Of a stretch of 64,000 nt of DNA, positions 1-11,842 are shown one piece after another. The DNA is from Liolophura sinensis. Its lineage: Eukaryota; Mollusca; Polyplacophora; Chitonida; Chitonidae. The DNA lies in contig NC_088306.1 of assembly GCF_032854445.1 (NCBI RefSeq), positions 24,215,764 through 24,279,763 of the forward strand, in the 5' to 3' direction. A program made the position numbers and the translations under genes. Within the stretch, counting starts at the first letter, position 1. Every line of letters begins with the position of its first letter. Under the pieces are notes generated by a model. That model was not told where the DNA came from. It was given only the letters and a program-made list of their open reading frames with translations, and made no database searches.

Positions 1-1617
1 GTCACGGCAGCTTCTTAAACTCCGGTATCAAGGTTGATAATTGATAAGAAATACGTGGAAGGAATGGGTATAGAGCAAAACGTATTGATATGAAGAAGCC
101 AGTATATGTAGTCACTCGAAGTATTTTTTGTTGGTATTCTGAAATCATGCTACAAATAGAACTTACCACCTGTAAGCTTCTGTTTGACGAATGCTTTGTC
201 TTCAGGTGAAACAGACTATCCCGTACTACCCCGACCTGGAATAAAGATGAGAAAACCTATCTCTTTAGACTAGGAACAAAGCCCTCTTTTATCTTTCACT
301 GTAAGTACATGACAGAGTTCAAGTATTCAGTAGTTAATCTGAAGATTTTTAGTATAAAATTAATTAACGCTGCAACATTTTCTCGTCGTGTGAACGACAT
401 TTGAGTGCCTGTTGATCCAGAATGCCAAATCACAGAAAGCGTTAAATACAATCGACACGGTTAAATGTGGTTAAACTTTTGTCGTCTGAATCTTGAGCAA
501 AATGTAAATAAATGTATTCAGTGACATATGGCTTATATGCATTTCTTATGTATCATTTTTAAGTTCATAAAAAACATTTCCAAGGGGGGGGCGGGGGTCA
601 TTCTGAAAATCTCACATAAATGTAAAGCTTTCAAAGGCTGGGACGTAAAATGACTATTAAAAATCATATGACGAAGCAAAAATTATTTGAACAGAGTCTG
701 AATATCTTACTCGAATTCTTTGCTGTGTACTTTTTTACGAAGTTGCCAATACATACAGATAATATGTATTTCTGAAATAACTGGTGGCTAATTCCATTAC
801 ACGTTAACTTCCAGTCTAGAGTAAAGGTGTTCCAGATGATCGTGGGTTTCTCCATGCCCAGTTTCCGCTCACCAGAACATAATGCTGGCCGCCGTCGTAT
901 AAGTGAACCATTCTTGAGTATGGTGTAAAACACCAATCAAATAAATAAATAAATTTAAGGTGCAGTGGAGTAATATTCATAATTACCTTGGAACTGACTA
1001 GAGCCCCGATCCATACTGTAGCACTGAGAATACCGACCATCGAAATTTCTATGAATATAGACAAATATAAATAATCGGAGAGGCTTGAGAGCTGCATAAG
1101 AGCATTGGACACAAAGCATATTGATGGGTGGGAAAACAGGTACACAGAAGGGATGTAGTGATTAAACGTTGAATTGCCCTTCGACACGAGCTCACAAACA
1201 TCCTGATTGAATTCCATCATGTCGTCCATGTACTTGTCATGTAAATCATGTTTTTGTTGAGAAGAGGTGGTAATATTGTCCAGTTGTTTAGCCAGTTTAT
1301 GGAGAAAGATACTGGACAGGTAACAAAAGCCAACGTGGGTTGCAAGAGACGCAATCAAAATAAACGTAGACCATGCCGACAAAACTAGAAACAAGGAAAT
1401 CAGGGCAGTGTCTAAGGCAACAGTCTGATCACCCTTGAAAGGACATAAGAACAGAAACAAAATAGTATTCCTCGTTTCGCTAAAATACATCTCGGCACAA
1501 CTGACGATAAACGAAATCTCCATACCGAGGACAAAAACAACGACGAGGCCCATTCCGCAAATGGTCCATTTCCGAAGCTTCCGAAGTTCTGCGCTGATGT
1601 CATATTTATGATGCAGA
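1..1617. repeat. Long near-identical repeat, left copy
   Basis: This segment recurs in the same orientation at 62391-64000 with about 1-2 percent mismatch by eye plus small indels, for example a 5-base loss near 62461 and an expanded G-run near 62970. It carries the 3' part of receptor gene A: part of exon 1, intron 1 with its SINE, and exon 2. Both copies run off the window, so neither the true length nor the junctions are visible. Confidence 0.95.
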
Positions 1618-2051
1618 TAACATAGGCGCGCTAAGAATTTTGTCAAGGAGCCATGGAGCCTGGCAATCAGACACGTTACGTTCATAACAGTAGCCATGAA
1701 TACACAAGTTAAGGTCAGCAAAATCAGCGACTCCCCGCTTTCTAAAGATATACCGTACACGGCTAAGCAAGATAGCAGTCTTATCAAACTGAAGAATCCC
1801 ACAACATAGAGAAACGCCATGTAAACAATTCGCGGGATTCTTCCGGATATTTTGCGCCTATGCCCGTCTTCGGACACGCAAGGACAAGGTGCCTGGTGAC
1901 CATAGGCCTGAAAGTAGTAGATTACTCCGCACAGTTGTAAAACTAGCTTAACAGGGTGGAAAGTGTGCAAGATTAGACAGTCCTTCATCCCGGCAGGTAC
2001 GGGCCCTTGACCACTTTCAGCGGTATGCGAACTCACTTTGGTTTTCCCCAT
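167..2051 (-). CDS. Gustatory-receptor-like 7TM protein, gene A (partial: exons 1 and 2)
   Basis: Predicted multi-pass membrane chemoreceptor of the animal Gr-like family, probably at the plasma membrane; its ligand cannot be inferred. Exon 1 is 987-2051 (355 codons, ATG at 2051). It ends at ...VSSK with an AAG|GTAATT donor. Exon 2 is 167-235 (69 nt), with a TTATTCCAG acceptor and a GTAAGT donor, and encodes a peptide containing RDSLFHLKTK. Both exons are in phase 0. Exon 1 holds about six hydrophobic segments and matches gene B along its whole length, for example SICFVSNALMQLSSLS and FCYLS/FCYIS. Exons 3 and 4 would lie left of base 1. The reading frame stays open past the donor into an antisense SINE to about 816, but that tail is intronic. 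The leader GTAAAGAAAAAGTTACAATG resembles that of gene B. Family call is fairly sure; function is inference. Confidence 0.8.
834..954 (+). repeat. SINE family A, 5'-truncated, in intron 1 of gene A
   Basis: This is the 3' part of family A, ending CACCAATCAAATAAATAAAT. It lies antisense to the receptor gene just past the exon 1 donor. The equivalent copy in gene C is at 63219-63338, so the insertion predates the duplication. Gene B intron 1 lacks it at this position. Confidence 0.85.
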
Positions 2052-3592
2052 TGTAACTTTTTCTTTACCCTACATTTAAGCAAGGTGTACGAAAAATAAA
2101 ACCAAGTAAGCTACAAAGGTGGGCAAAAATGTCCCCTCAGTGTGGATCTTTGCTTTCACCGATCTCCCAATATATCAGTTTATGCTTCTGCACCATGACC
2201 GAGCACGGGGCTATCTGGCGGAGAGGAACGGACGGATATGGTTATGCTATGGTCTGATCAATAATGCTGTGGCGACTTTCAATCCAACACACAGATTTCT
2301 CTGTGTCCCACAATGTCAACAACGCTTGCGCCTCCGTACATGGCTTTCCTATTAGAACATTCATATCATAATATTATCTGAGCGCTTAACCGTGGTATAC
2401 TTAACGCACGAGCAAGTACACACAGGCTTATATGTTGACTCAAAAGACAAGTTGATTTTTATGCATTTTTTGCCAACTTTTGCTAGTCTTTGCAAACTAA
2501 TTACGTCACACAAGTCCAAACTTTACGAGCTGCCAGAGTTTCGCCATTTAGGTCTATATTAACAAATGCTACAAAAGCAGACCGAACTTCTTCACGGAAT
2601 GGTTTGCTGTTCAGCATGCGGTCGAAAAAAAAATGCGGTCTGAAAACGGAAGGATTTTGAACCGACCAAAAAGAGCTGTGTGTGCTCTCGCCATTTTACA
2701 GCTGAAAACTAGCAGCTAAATTTACCCGTCGGCACCTGTACGCAGTAGTTATAAAATACTGTTAACTGAACCCAAAACTGATAGACAGTAAATCTCTGTA
2801 CACTAACGTCGACGTCCACATTGTACATATATTCATATTGTACACGACTACATGGCCCCTCTAGGCAGAGGCTATTCCGAATGCATTCAGTAACAAGTAC
2901 CAGTAGTTGTCATCGCAGACAGATTCTGAAGCAGACAATGGGAAAGAATGGTAAGGAAATATTAAAATTTAATATATTTACCGGATGAAGGATTTAGTTA
3001 GGAATGTCAGGTGTTTATTTCGTGCGCCCTGAGTCAATAAAGTCCGCAGGGACAACCACTCGGATGAAATAGTACAGTAACCAGAGGAGATAATTGTCCT
3101 ACAACAACAACAAGAACATGCATCAACATTATGGGGAATAAAAGATGATTCAGTAATCCAGGCTAAGTAAATAGTGACATGTCATCTGTTAACCTAAAAT
3201 CACACATACAAAGATTTAAGCATATAACCTACCTTCATTCTATACTCTATAGAAGACTAGGATTCCTCAAAATAAATACCATGCTAAACTAATAAAACAA
3301 TAACCAAGATGAAAGCTAAGGACCAATTGTCCCACATTCACTGCGGATCATGGACATATAGGACGTAATCCTTGGTCATAGATCTGGGCAGTATTGCATA
3401 CTTGACTGTAATATTGTTTGGATAGTGTATGTCTCGTGCGACAGTCATTACTCTTGCAAAGTAACAAAATACGTTTGCTATTTAGAGGCGTCCATTACGG
3501 CAACGTTCACTTTCCATTCCCAATCATTTAGTGTAATAAATATATGTAAATACATTCATTGTGCAAAAGCTAAGAAGACATTCATCGATATG
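2052..3592. other. Upstream region of gene A, no gene seen
   Basis: The promoter of gene A must lie here or in an upstream untranslated exon. A possible splice acceptor (TGTAG) sits about 20 bases before the ATG, and gene B has an AG in the same place. Short open frames such as 2119-2355 show no recognisable domain or splice logic. Confidence 0.4.
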
Positions 3593-3792
3593 NNNNNNNN
3601 NNNNNNNNNNNNNNNNNNNNNNNNNNNNNNNNNNNNNNNNNNNNNNNNNNNNNNNNNNNNNNNNNNNNNNNNNNNNNNNNNNNNNNNNNNNNNNNNNNNN
3701 NNNNNNNNNNNNNNNNNNNNNNNNNNNNNNNNNNNNNNNNNNNNNNNNNNNNNNNNNNNNNNNNNNNNNNNNNNNNNNNNNNNNNNNNNNNN
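3593..3792. other. Assembly gap of 200 N
   Basis: Exactly 200 N. The round number suggests a placeholder, so the real distance is unknown. Open frames running through it are meaningless. Confidence 0.99.
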
Positions 3793-4212
3793 TGACCATA
3801 GTTATATCACAAGTACGCAGCGCCATCTATGATGTTATCTGACGAAAATCTACCTTTTAATTGATTGTAGTTGAGAATGGACTTATACTTCTCATACTTA
3901 GAGTAAGAGAATTTTCAAGAAACAGGTATGCTCCTTACTATATTCCCCCTCTCTGTATGGGAAATTTGTTAAATACCGTTACTATATTGTGTAAACGTTA
4001 GTTGATGTTTGGTGCTGGCCTTAAGGCCTTTGTAGTACATATTACTGAAGATAGCGGAGATTTATTCAACGATGTTCGAGTGGGGTAAAATGAAACACTT
4101 TGTGTGGGCCAAGACGAAACAAATTTGGGGTGATTCGACTTACCCCACTTTATGCTCTTACTCTTGGGAAAGATGTCTAGGACATACAAACGGAAGATTT
4201 AAAAGGGAGGGA
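3793..4212. other. No gene seen
   Basis: AT-rich sequence after the gap. No domain, repeat or RNA gene recognised. Confidence 0.4.
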
Positions 4213-5290
4213 CTCCACTAAATGTGCTTCAAAGAGCTGAGGCGGGTTTTCGAGTTTGTAATCTACGAGAAACCGCTAGATGACTGCACCTTGAGAAGAT
4301 ATATTTTTAAAGTGAGGGATAATCCTGGTAAAGTTGTGGAAACGGGTAGAAAAGACTCTGAGGGCCGGTGTGTTTAAATTTTCAGACGGAGAAGGATTTG
4401 GTAAAGCAAATCAACGATTTAGCTGATCATGTCCATGGACCTAGTCAGCGCTTGTCACAGAACCGTGTTTAAGTTACAACTTTGCCCGGGTTTCATCAAG
4501 GTCATATATCTTGAGGCTGCAACATATGCTTTGTCCATAACAAGGGTTGTCATAAAATTTGTCCACCGTACGACGAGTGAAAGGTATTGCCTGCGCCAAT
4601 GAGATAGCTTCTGCCATCCTGTTAGCAAGAATGTATCGTTTTCTGAATGCCATGAACCAGTCCTCGCCGGCGTTTCTTTCATTTGTCCATTTTGAAAGTA
4701 TGTTAACTCAGTTTCTCTTAACATATTTAAACGCCAACTCTCATTTTTTTCAAACTGGAAAACTGGTAACGCGAGATTATGCAGTCTACAGCGGGAAATA
4801 TTTTACCACCCATGCTGGTGTTTCCCAAGGTGAACTTTTGTGATCACTTCCTAGACGGGGCTAAACCGGTGCAATTGGAGGGGCAACTAGATTTGGTTAG
4901 ATGATTGAGGGGCTCTATTGGAGTATATGAAACACTTCATACATCCTATTCCTTTAGCTATTGATTTAGCGAGAGAAAATGGTGTAGTGATGGTAACCTT
5001 GCCACCAACCCCTAGACCGCTGTGTTCATGGGCCCTTCAAAACCGCATACAACGCTGGATCGATTCCAGGCAAGACAGTAACCATTTATGATATCCCATC
5101 CATCGTAACAGAGGTCCATGTTAATGGAATGACACACAGAAACATTCTATCTGGTTCCGCTCAACAGGAATATATCCCTTTAACATGACGCCTTTTCAAA
5201 GAAACAGACTCTGTTTCTTCCCCAGTAACTGATCGTCCAGATCCGATGGCTAGACAGGAAAGTGAGCCGTTGACACAAAACCATGCAGCG
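4213..5290. pseudogene. Rearranged pogo/Tigger-like transposase remnant
   Basis: Three blocks of one type of DDE transposase lie side by side in mixed orientation. On + at about 4215-4335 is a helix-turn-helix-like stretch with LRETA and, frameshifted, TLRRYIFKVRDNPGK. On - at about 4760-4485 is the CENP-B/pogo middle region: AGEDWFMAFRKR, then MAEAISLAQAIPFTRRTV and IYDLDETRAKL, matching the family's AGKDW / EATSLARA / IYNVDETG blocks. On + at about 4920-5290 is the C-terminal part: LARENGVVMVTLPP, then GPFKTAYNA, TVTIYDIPSIV and PVTDRPDP. In-frame stops and frameshifts occur throughout. The core between the first and second catalytic Asp is missing. It is a dead element. Confidence 0.75.
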
Positions 5291-6013
5291 AGAAATGAAG
5301 GTGGGGTTGCAGACGAGCACAATAATGCAGGCCCTAAAATAAGGTTCGGTTATGGTAACCCATGTATAGCCTACCAGTTTTTGATGGTTGGTAATCCATT
5401 TGCCAAATAGGGTTACCACATGTCAGTGCGCCAAAATGGGAGAACAAAAGTTTATTGCCAATACCTGATCACAGCTTTTTGAGGCCTGTTCATGCAGTAT
5501 TCTGTATTAACATAGTTCACCACTGTCGTTTAAACTTAAATTCATATTTAATGTTAACACAAAAAAGCGAATTACAGATGGCTGACTGCTACAATAACGA
5601 CCCTATCTTCTGTCCATATATGAAATCCCACAAGAAATTGAAACAACTGTTGACTTTTTTAATGTTTCCTTTTTTATTTTACCAACATATAACACCTGGT
5701 TTCTTTGCTTAAATTTCAGTGACTAAACTCTTATAAAAATATGTTGTTTGTTGTATATTTTTGTAAGCCAGGATAAAGATACAGTTAAGATACAATTACA
5801 TTTTGTTCAGCAGCTCTGCTGAGTTTTCAAAGCTCCATTAACAAGAAAGGTTTTCAATTAACTTTTCCGCTGCCAAATAAAGCATATATTAACATGTAAT
5901 GCTTATGACTGAAAAGAAATCATACAAATGCAACGCTGTTACACAAATTATGAGATTCTTTGATGCAGCAACATCAATAGAAATGTGACAATTCGCAGTG
6001 TCTTTCGACTGAA
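5291..6013. other. No gene seen
   Basis: AT-rich, only short chance open frames. It may include more of the eroded pogo copy, but nothing alignable by eye. Confidence 0.35.
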
Positions 6014-7453
6014 TTATTTTGCACACCAAATATGGGTGGAACCATAAAAAGTGACACACACAGAAAATATGTGAAAAAAACAGAAGTTATTTGCAATGTC
6101 TCTTGACTGATTGGTGCATTGTTTTTCACACACAAATGTGAAAAATATTTTGGGGCAGAAATATGACATAAATTCTGATTCGTTAGAGCCGCTCTCATCA
6201 CTTAAAGCAGCGGCCTTGTCATTTTCCTGGTCTGTGTCTGAGTCCTGCATACAAATCACGAAGTAATCATCGGCTGTAAGACTGCCCAATGATTTGGACA
6301 ACAGAGGCCCAACAGGCACAGGAAGGTACGTGTTACTTCGTGTTGCCAGGGAATTCACACTGGTCGACAAAGGACGTTTCTGTGGGACAGAGGAGCTTCT
6401 CTGTTTGCTGTTAAAGTACAGGCTATAGGCCTTGACCACCAGCTTAGTTTCATAGGTAGGGTCACAGAAGATCAAGACAGGGACGTTCAGTCTGAGGACC
6501 ACGAAGTTATCCAGCACGGAATTACTTGTACAGAGTCTGGAAATTGTGAGGAGGAAATGTCTGAAGGGTGGCAGCCAAGCTCCCGGCTTGAAAGCGTTTT
6601 ACGGCAACCAAAATCCTCCAAAACTTCCCACTGTTTCTGAAGAGTATGTGGGGGTTTAACATTATGTCATTTAATTTCTCGAATACTGGGGAGATCTTGA
6701 AGGTGTCCTGCGCAGCTAAGTCTGTTATGTGAGCAATACAATGGATTATCAGAAGCCACGATCTGTCTTGTCGTAAAACTGTCAGAGCCCCCTGTAGCCT
6801 CCCTAAATTGACAGCAGAGCCGTCAGCACAAGCAGAAACAAGACAGTCCTCATACTTCACATCTTCAACGTTTGTTTTTAAGGAGTTGTCGATGGCTACC
6901 TTATGCTTTTTGCTGAAATTCAACCAAATTTGGTAAGTTTTGGACAGCAAAGTAACAATTCAATGGAGTTTCCTCTAACTGCCGACTTAACATATACAAG
7001 TCCTTTTTCGTCTCTCGTTTTGCGCGCCTCGGAGCCTTCTTGCTCGCTCGAAAAAAAAATAAAGTTTCAGAAAATGTCTTTCATATCTTCCTCAAAAGCC
7101 TGAGCTAAATACTTCATCATATCAGATAATGCTGGCCGCCGTCGTACAAGTGAAATATTCTTGAGTACGGTGTAAAACACCATTCAAATAAATAAATCAT
7201 CATTTCAGTGCAAGCCATGCTATTGTTCTTGTTTGCCACAAACTTCACACCATTCTTCGGACTGTATATGTCTCAGTATACGGCTTTTGTGGATATAATT
7301 CACCCTATCCACGTAATTCATCAACACTTGCTGTGACTGTTCCGATATTCCCCTCAGCCGCGCTTCCCTACGTATGTCGGCGATGTGTTCAGAGCAAATT
7401 TTGCACCGAAGATTAGTGAGTTTGTTCTCTTTGTTTGTCATAAATAAAGTCAC
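6014..7453 (-). pseudogene. hAT/ZNF862-like transposase-derived remnant
   Basis: Read on the minus strand. 7453-7220 encodes a zinc-finger-like start (CKICSEHI ... IHKSRILRHIQSEEW). About 7110-7060 encodes MMKYLAQAFEEDMKDIF. 6950-6522 encodes the most diagnostic part: ACADGSAVNLGRLQGAL followed by LLIIHCIAHITDLAAQD. This resembles the CDGASVM...G / HCVAHRLALAA blocks of hAT-derived ZNF862-like proteins. From 6517 another frame continues with CDPTYETKLVVKAYS and an acidic tail before a stop near 6014. Frameshifts and a SINE at 7136-7196 break it. Either a dead element or a decayed domesticated gene; family assignment is moderate. Confidence 0.55.
7136..7196 (+). repeat. SINE family A, short 3' fragment with target-site duplication
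   Basis: A 3' tail fragment flanked by TCATCATATCAG (7124-7135) and TCATCATTTCAG (7197-7208), an 11 of 12 duplication. It interrupts the hAT-like remnant, so it is younger than that insertion. Confidence 0.85.
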
Positions 7454-7859
7454 TGTGCAGTCCGGTTTCCACTGTCACCGTTTCGCTATATGTTGACATT
7501 TCTTGCAATATTTGTCAGCTATACATTAATGTGTCATTTAGCAGAGTTTCTTCACATTGATGTTCTTGACAAGAAAACGCGAATGTTGTCATGGTAACAC
7601 GGAGAACTCTTCTCTGTTTGGAGGTAATAACAGCATGCAATTCAATCCTTGTCGGTACGGGAGCACTATACCAGTTCTGCTGTACCATTTATTTAATTAT
7701 TTCAGGTTTTAATGAAAAAAACAACGAGGCGCAAGATTAGCAGATATTGTCTCTTACTCGAATTTAATTTTTATTTTACTCTTTTTCATGGCGAACGGAC
7801 GATCTATCTCGACAATTTACAGGACGACGACCGATGCGTAACCTGTACGAGCGTTCGCC
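7454..7859. other. No gene seen
   Basis: Lies between two transposase remnants on opposite strands. Nothing recognisable. Confidence 0.35.
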
Positions 7860-8080
7860 GCTTATGTCCCGATGCTTTCTGACGAAAATATTTCTACAGT
7901 AGCACAAATACCATCTACTTCTTCTGGTCAGGAAAGTCCTTTAGCATGACCTGCAGCCTTCATTTTGCCACAAAATCTAGATATGTATCACCAGCGGACA
8001 TTCCACCATTCCCGAAAGCACAACCAAGAAAATCTAAAGGGCGACGAAAAAAACAAACCACAAAGGCTGAACGTTGTTGT
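7860..8080 (+). pseudogene. pogo-like transposase C-terminal fragment
   Basis: Two overlapping frames give IPSTSSGQESPLA and FILPQNLD, then VSPADIPPFPKAQPRK followed by KGRRKKQTTK. The Ser-rich spacer, the SPxDIRPFPKAxPRK block and the basic tail are typical of the end of pogo/Tigger-like transposases. Frameshifts and stops are present. It is a separate copy from 4213-5290. Confidence 0.6.
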
Positions 8081-9870
8081 AATCAGTTGTTATTGTCGCA
8101 TAACACTATTATCCCAGTCTGTACAGCGACCATTTCTAGATTGTTGCGTGAGGTACTTTAAGCCTCTTCATTTGATAGAAACTTGCTCAAAGCCCACTCT
8201 TTTCGTGGGAGCTTCGTCTTCACAAGCTCACTCTAAGGGGTATATGTGAGTGAAATTATGAAAGCAGCCGTTTGGTCCTCATCTAGGACTTCTCACGATT
8301 TTTGTGATAAGCCATAAATGCTATCTGGAAGGCAATTTGACTTTTCTGTTCACTCTAACACATAGTGAATAATTCAACATGTCTTCAAATGTAGGTTTTT
8401 CAACTGAGTTATAAAGTTTGGATTTCTCTTTTTCTGCTTCAGTTGTCAATTGCTGGGAGATGAAAAGGAGGATTTATCGTGTTCATGGTGCGAGGAGTTT
8501 ATTTTGTGTATTGCATACAAATTTATGGAGCTTCCACAAAGAATCATTTCACACATTTTTTTGTAAGTTATTCTCGGATAGAATTATCATTTTACTGTCA
8601 TAACAGTGCTTGATTAAATTATTTATGCATCATTTCCTTGCCTGTTAGTGGACAATCAGAAATAGATGTGAATGTGTCTTAAATGTAATTGTGCATTTGT
8701 CATTCATATCCTGCATTCATACAAGATAATATTTTGTCTTATCTCACTGCATGTGCGTGATTCACACAATGAAACTTGTAATGAATATGTTATTAGTGTA
8801 TATTATCTCCTGTGGTTAAAAAAAGCACTTTTTGTTGCTTACAGGTGTGAAGTGTCTGCCAGTACATTTTCAACGTTGGTAAGCTACTTCAGTTACTTGG
8901 GTTGTGTATTCAGTTAAATTCATATAGAGTTTTAGATTTATAATACTTTGTTTAAATGTTTGCCTATAATTCAGTGAAAAATATTCTATATTTTTCCTAT
9001 ATTTTTATTAAAAACCTCCTATATTTTCCCCTATATTTTTGAAGGAGAGTGCTGAGAGCCCTGTAGGTTATGGTTTGCATTTACCGAACAATTGCGTAAA
9101 CAGTCAAAACCCAAATTGCATATTATTAGGATTATTTCGAATTAGTAGCCTTGCCGGGTACTAGAACTTTTGTGAATATATTTTTATTCCCAGATTACAA
9201 ATAAGGTCGGCGTCAAACACAGCGACATTTGTGATAAGCTAGATGAATTATATGTGAATGCTAGTGTATGTCGTAATACTTGACGTGGATGATTGTCATA
9301 AAACCTCACGTGAATGAATGTCGGATCCTACGCCCATCATACGCGGCGCGTAATTGCCGTGTGATGCGAACAACTACCTCTGATATCACTCCCTTCCTAA
9401 GCCGATGTTCCGACTCGCATCCGTGCCAGATATGTCCTTAGGATTGAGCAGTGATGTACACAACCTTAGTATCCTAGACCCGATTGTAAGAATCCGAACA
9501 GTCGATCATCATTTTTACCGCGGCCAGCGTTATGGTATACTGTAATAGCCGCTAACGTTTAATATGGTCAAGGTGTGATTATTTTTCAAATACACGCGTT
9601 TGTTTCATAAATATATACATTTATTGTATAAATGCAATTATTTATGTAGTAAATTGCATATATTATTCTTTAAACTGAGTGATTTGAAAACTTTTCTATA
9701 TTTATGATCAACATTATACAAAGCTGTCATATCAGTTTCCTGGATAATGTCCTTGATTAAATCTTTAAAGTTAAACAATAAGCAAACAATAAGTTTATTA
9801 TTTGTTCCTTGGAGATGTTTAAATATTTAAACATTTGTGTTGTTTTTTGGACTGTGGGAACAAGAGTTCG
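8081..9870. other. No gene seen
   Basis: AT-rich with small open frames (8418-8603, 8672-8917) that show no domain, signal or splice pattern. 9290-9560 is richer in GC but holds no open frame of note. Confidence 0.4.
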
Positions 9871-9958
9871 TTTTATTTATTTATTTATTTATTAGTGTTT
9901 TACGCCGCACTGAAGAATACTTCACTTATATGATGTCGGCCAGCATTATGGTGGTGAA
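9871..9958 (-). repeat. SINE family A, 3' fragment
   Basis: Starts with the reversed tail TTTATTTATTTATTTATTAG and continues through GTGTTTTACGCCGCACT and CGGCCAGCATTATGG, the reverse of the family A 3' end. Confidence 0.85.
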
Positions 9959-10738
9959 TAATGTAGACTTTCCTACCTATAGGATTCATTTTAAGTGATT
10001 TGCAAGTTTCGTAACACCATATCTGAATATGTAATATCTTAATTTTTGTGGCCACGCTGATTGCTGACACGCCCTTGACGCTTTAGCACCATAATAATTT
10101 CTTGTTGAAAATGGTTTTTGAAGTCGTAGCAGCGTAACGTACTTTAACCGGCAGTTTACTTATTACAATAACCCGTATTAACCTTCGAACGAAGAAATGT
10201 GTAATCTGGGATTTAGGTAAATACCACATCTCTTTTATAAATAAAAACATGTGGGGACAATTAGGTTGATTGTAGCATAGCGGATACAGACGGGGAATTT
10301 AATGGACAAACGTGGATGTCGCTCACAGACCGAAGTCAACAAATATAGAGCAGATCGGGTCATCCTGAACAGATATAGCTCTTTCTTTTGTTGTGTGTTT
10401 GTTCGTGCATTAAGTATTCCATGGTCGAGTGCTCGGACAATATTACCATACGGGTGTCCTAATAGAGGCAACGTGTAGATAAAGGCTGGTATGGTTGACA
10501 TTGCTCTTCAGTTACCTAACGCGATGTCAATAGTCTAAGTATTGGGATAAATGTCAACAAATCGTTATTGATCAGTATAATTGCTATGTTCATATCTTTT
10601 TATAAGATTGGAATGTACATGTAGAAGCATATCCTTGTATGTAGCCTGCGAGAGTGATAGAAGTCAAAAACTGTTGTATTTTTATATGTACTTGTATCTG
10701 GTACCTGTGCTAGGTTGAAACGTAAAGTAAAAGTTACA
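9959..10738 (+). other. Upstream region of receptor gene B
   Basis: No coding region seen. Just before the ATG is GTGCTAG followed by TTGAAACGTAAAGTAAAAG, so a 5' untranslated exon may be spliced in here, as in gene A. No clear TATA box can be assigned. Confidence 0.4.
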
Positions 10739-11842
10739 ATGATGAAAACGAAACTGAATTCCCACCCCACTGAAAGTAGCCAAAGGCCAGTACCTGACGG
10801 GATGAGGGATTGTCCGGTCTTGCATACCTTTCGTCCTGTTATGCGAATTTTACAGCTGTGCGGAGCTATCAGCTATTTGCCTGTCTCAAATCACCAGCCC
10901 CCTTGTTCTGGAAGGTCAGGAGACAGACCCAGACCCAAAGCGTCCGGAAGGGTCCTGCGAGTAATTTACATGGCGTTTCTGTATATTCTGGGATTATCCA
11001 GTGCCGTCAGACTGATATACTGTGTTGTTGTGAACGGGATATCAACCGAAAGCGGCGAATCCCTGATATTGCTTACGATTGGTTGTGTGTCGGTGGCAAG
11101 TGCAATAAACATTACGTGTCTGATTGTAAGGCTTTGTTTGTCATTACCAAAGTTCTTCGCGTGTTTATGTTTCATGCATTACAAGTATGACATTAGCGCA
11201 GAACTTAAGAAGTTCCGGAAATGGAGCATTTGTGTATCTGTTCTTGTCGTCGTTGTTGTATTGAGCACGCAAACTAGTATTGTCGTCTTGTTTGGAACAA
11301 TATTTGTTAGGGAGGAGAATGGAGGTTTCTTCTATTTCTTAACCTGTCCTTTTAGGAACGGCCAATCTGTTGCCCTCGATGCAATCTTGATTTTCTTGTT
11401 TCTAATTACGTGCGTCTGTTCCGTCTTGATTTTATGGGCGTCTTTCCTGGCTTACGTGGGGTTTTGTTACATTTCGGGTTCCTTATTTCTTAAACTGGCA
11501 AAACAGTTAGACAATATGAGTATCTCATCACGAGAACGACCGGACTCTGGTGAAAACCGAATGAAAAAGGTCGTCGAATTGAAAATGGACGAGAATTGTA
11601 TGGAGAATGCCATAGAATTCCACCAGGATGTTTGTGAGTTTGTGTCGGAGGGCAATTTGTCTTTTAATCACTACATTCCGTGCCTGTACATCATGACAAT
11701 TCCTTCCATTTGCTTTGTATCCAACGCCCTTATGCAACTGTCCAGTTTGTCTGGTTACCTAACGGTCTCTTTAACCATAGAGATTGTGATGATCAGCTTT
11801 CTCACAGCCACAGTTTGGATAGGGGCTCAGGTCAGCTCCAAG
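10739..11842 (+). other. Gene B exon 1
   Basis: Encodes 368 residues with six hydrophobic segments and a hydrophilic loop rich in charged residues at about 260-300, lengthened relative to gene A. Ends ...AQVSSK at AAG|GTAATC. The 11 codons after this are intronic read-through. Confidence 0.85.

Noticed and set aside
2119-2355. 78-codon frame upstream of receptor gene A
   Set aside because: No domain or codon pattern; lies in the presumed promoter region.
3425-3842. Three open frames of 93-135 codons through the N run
   Set aside because: They exist only because N codons are not stops; the flanks are short and featureless.
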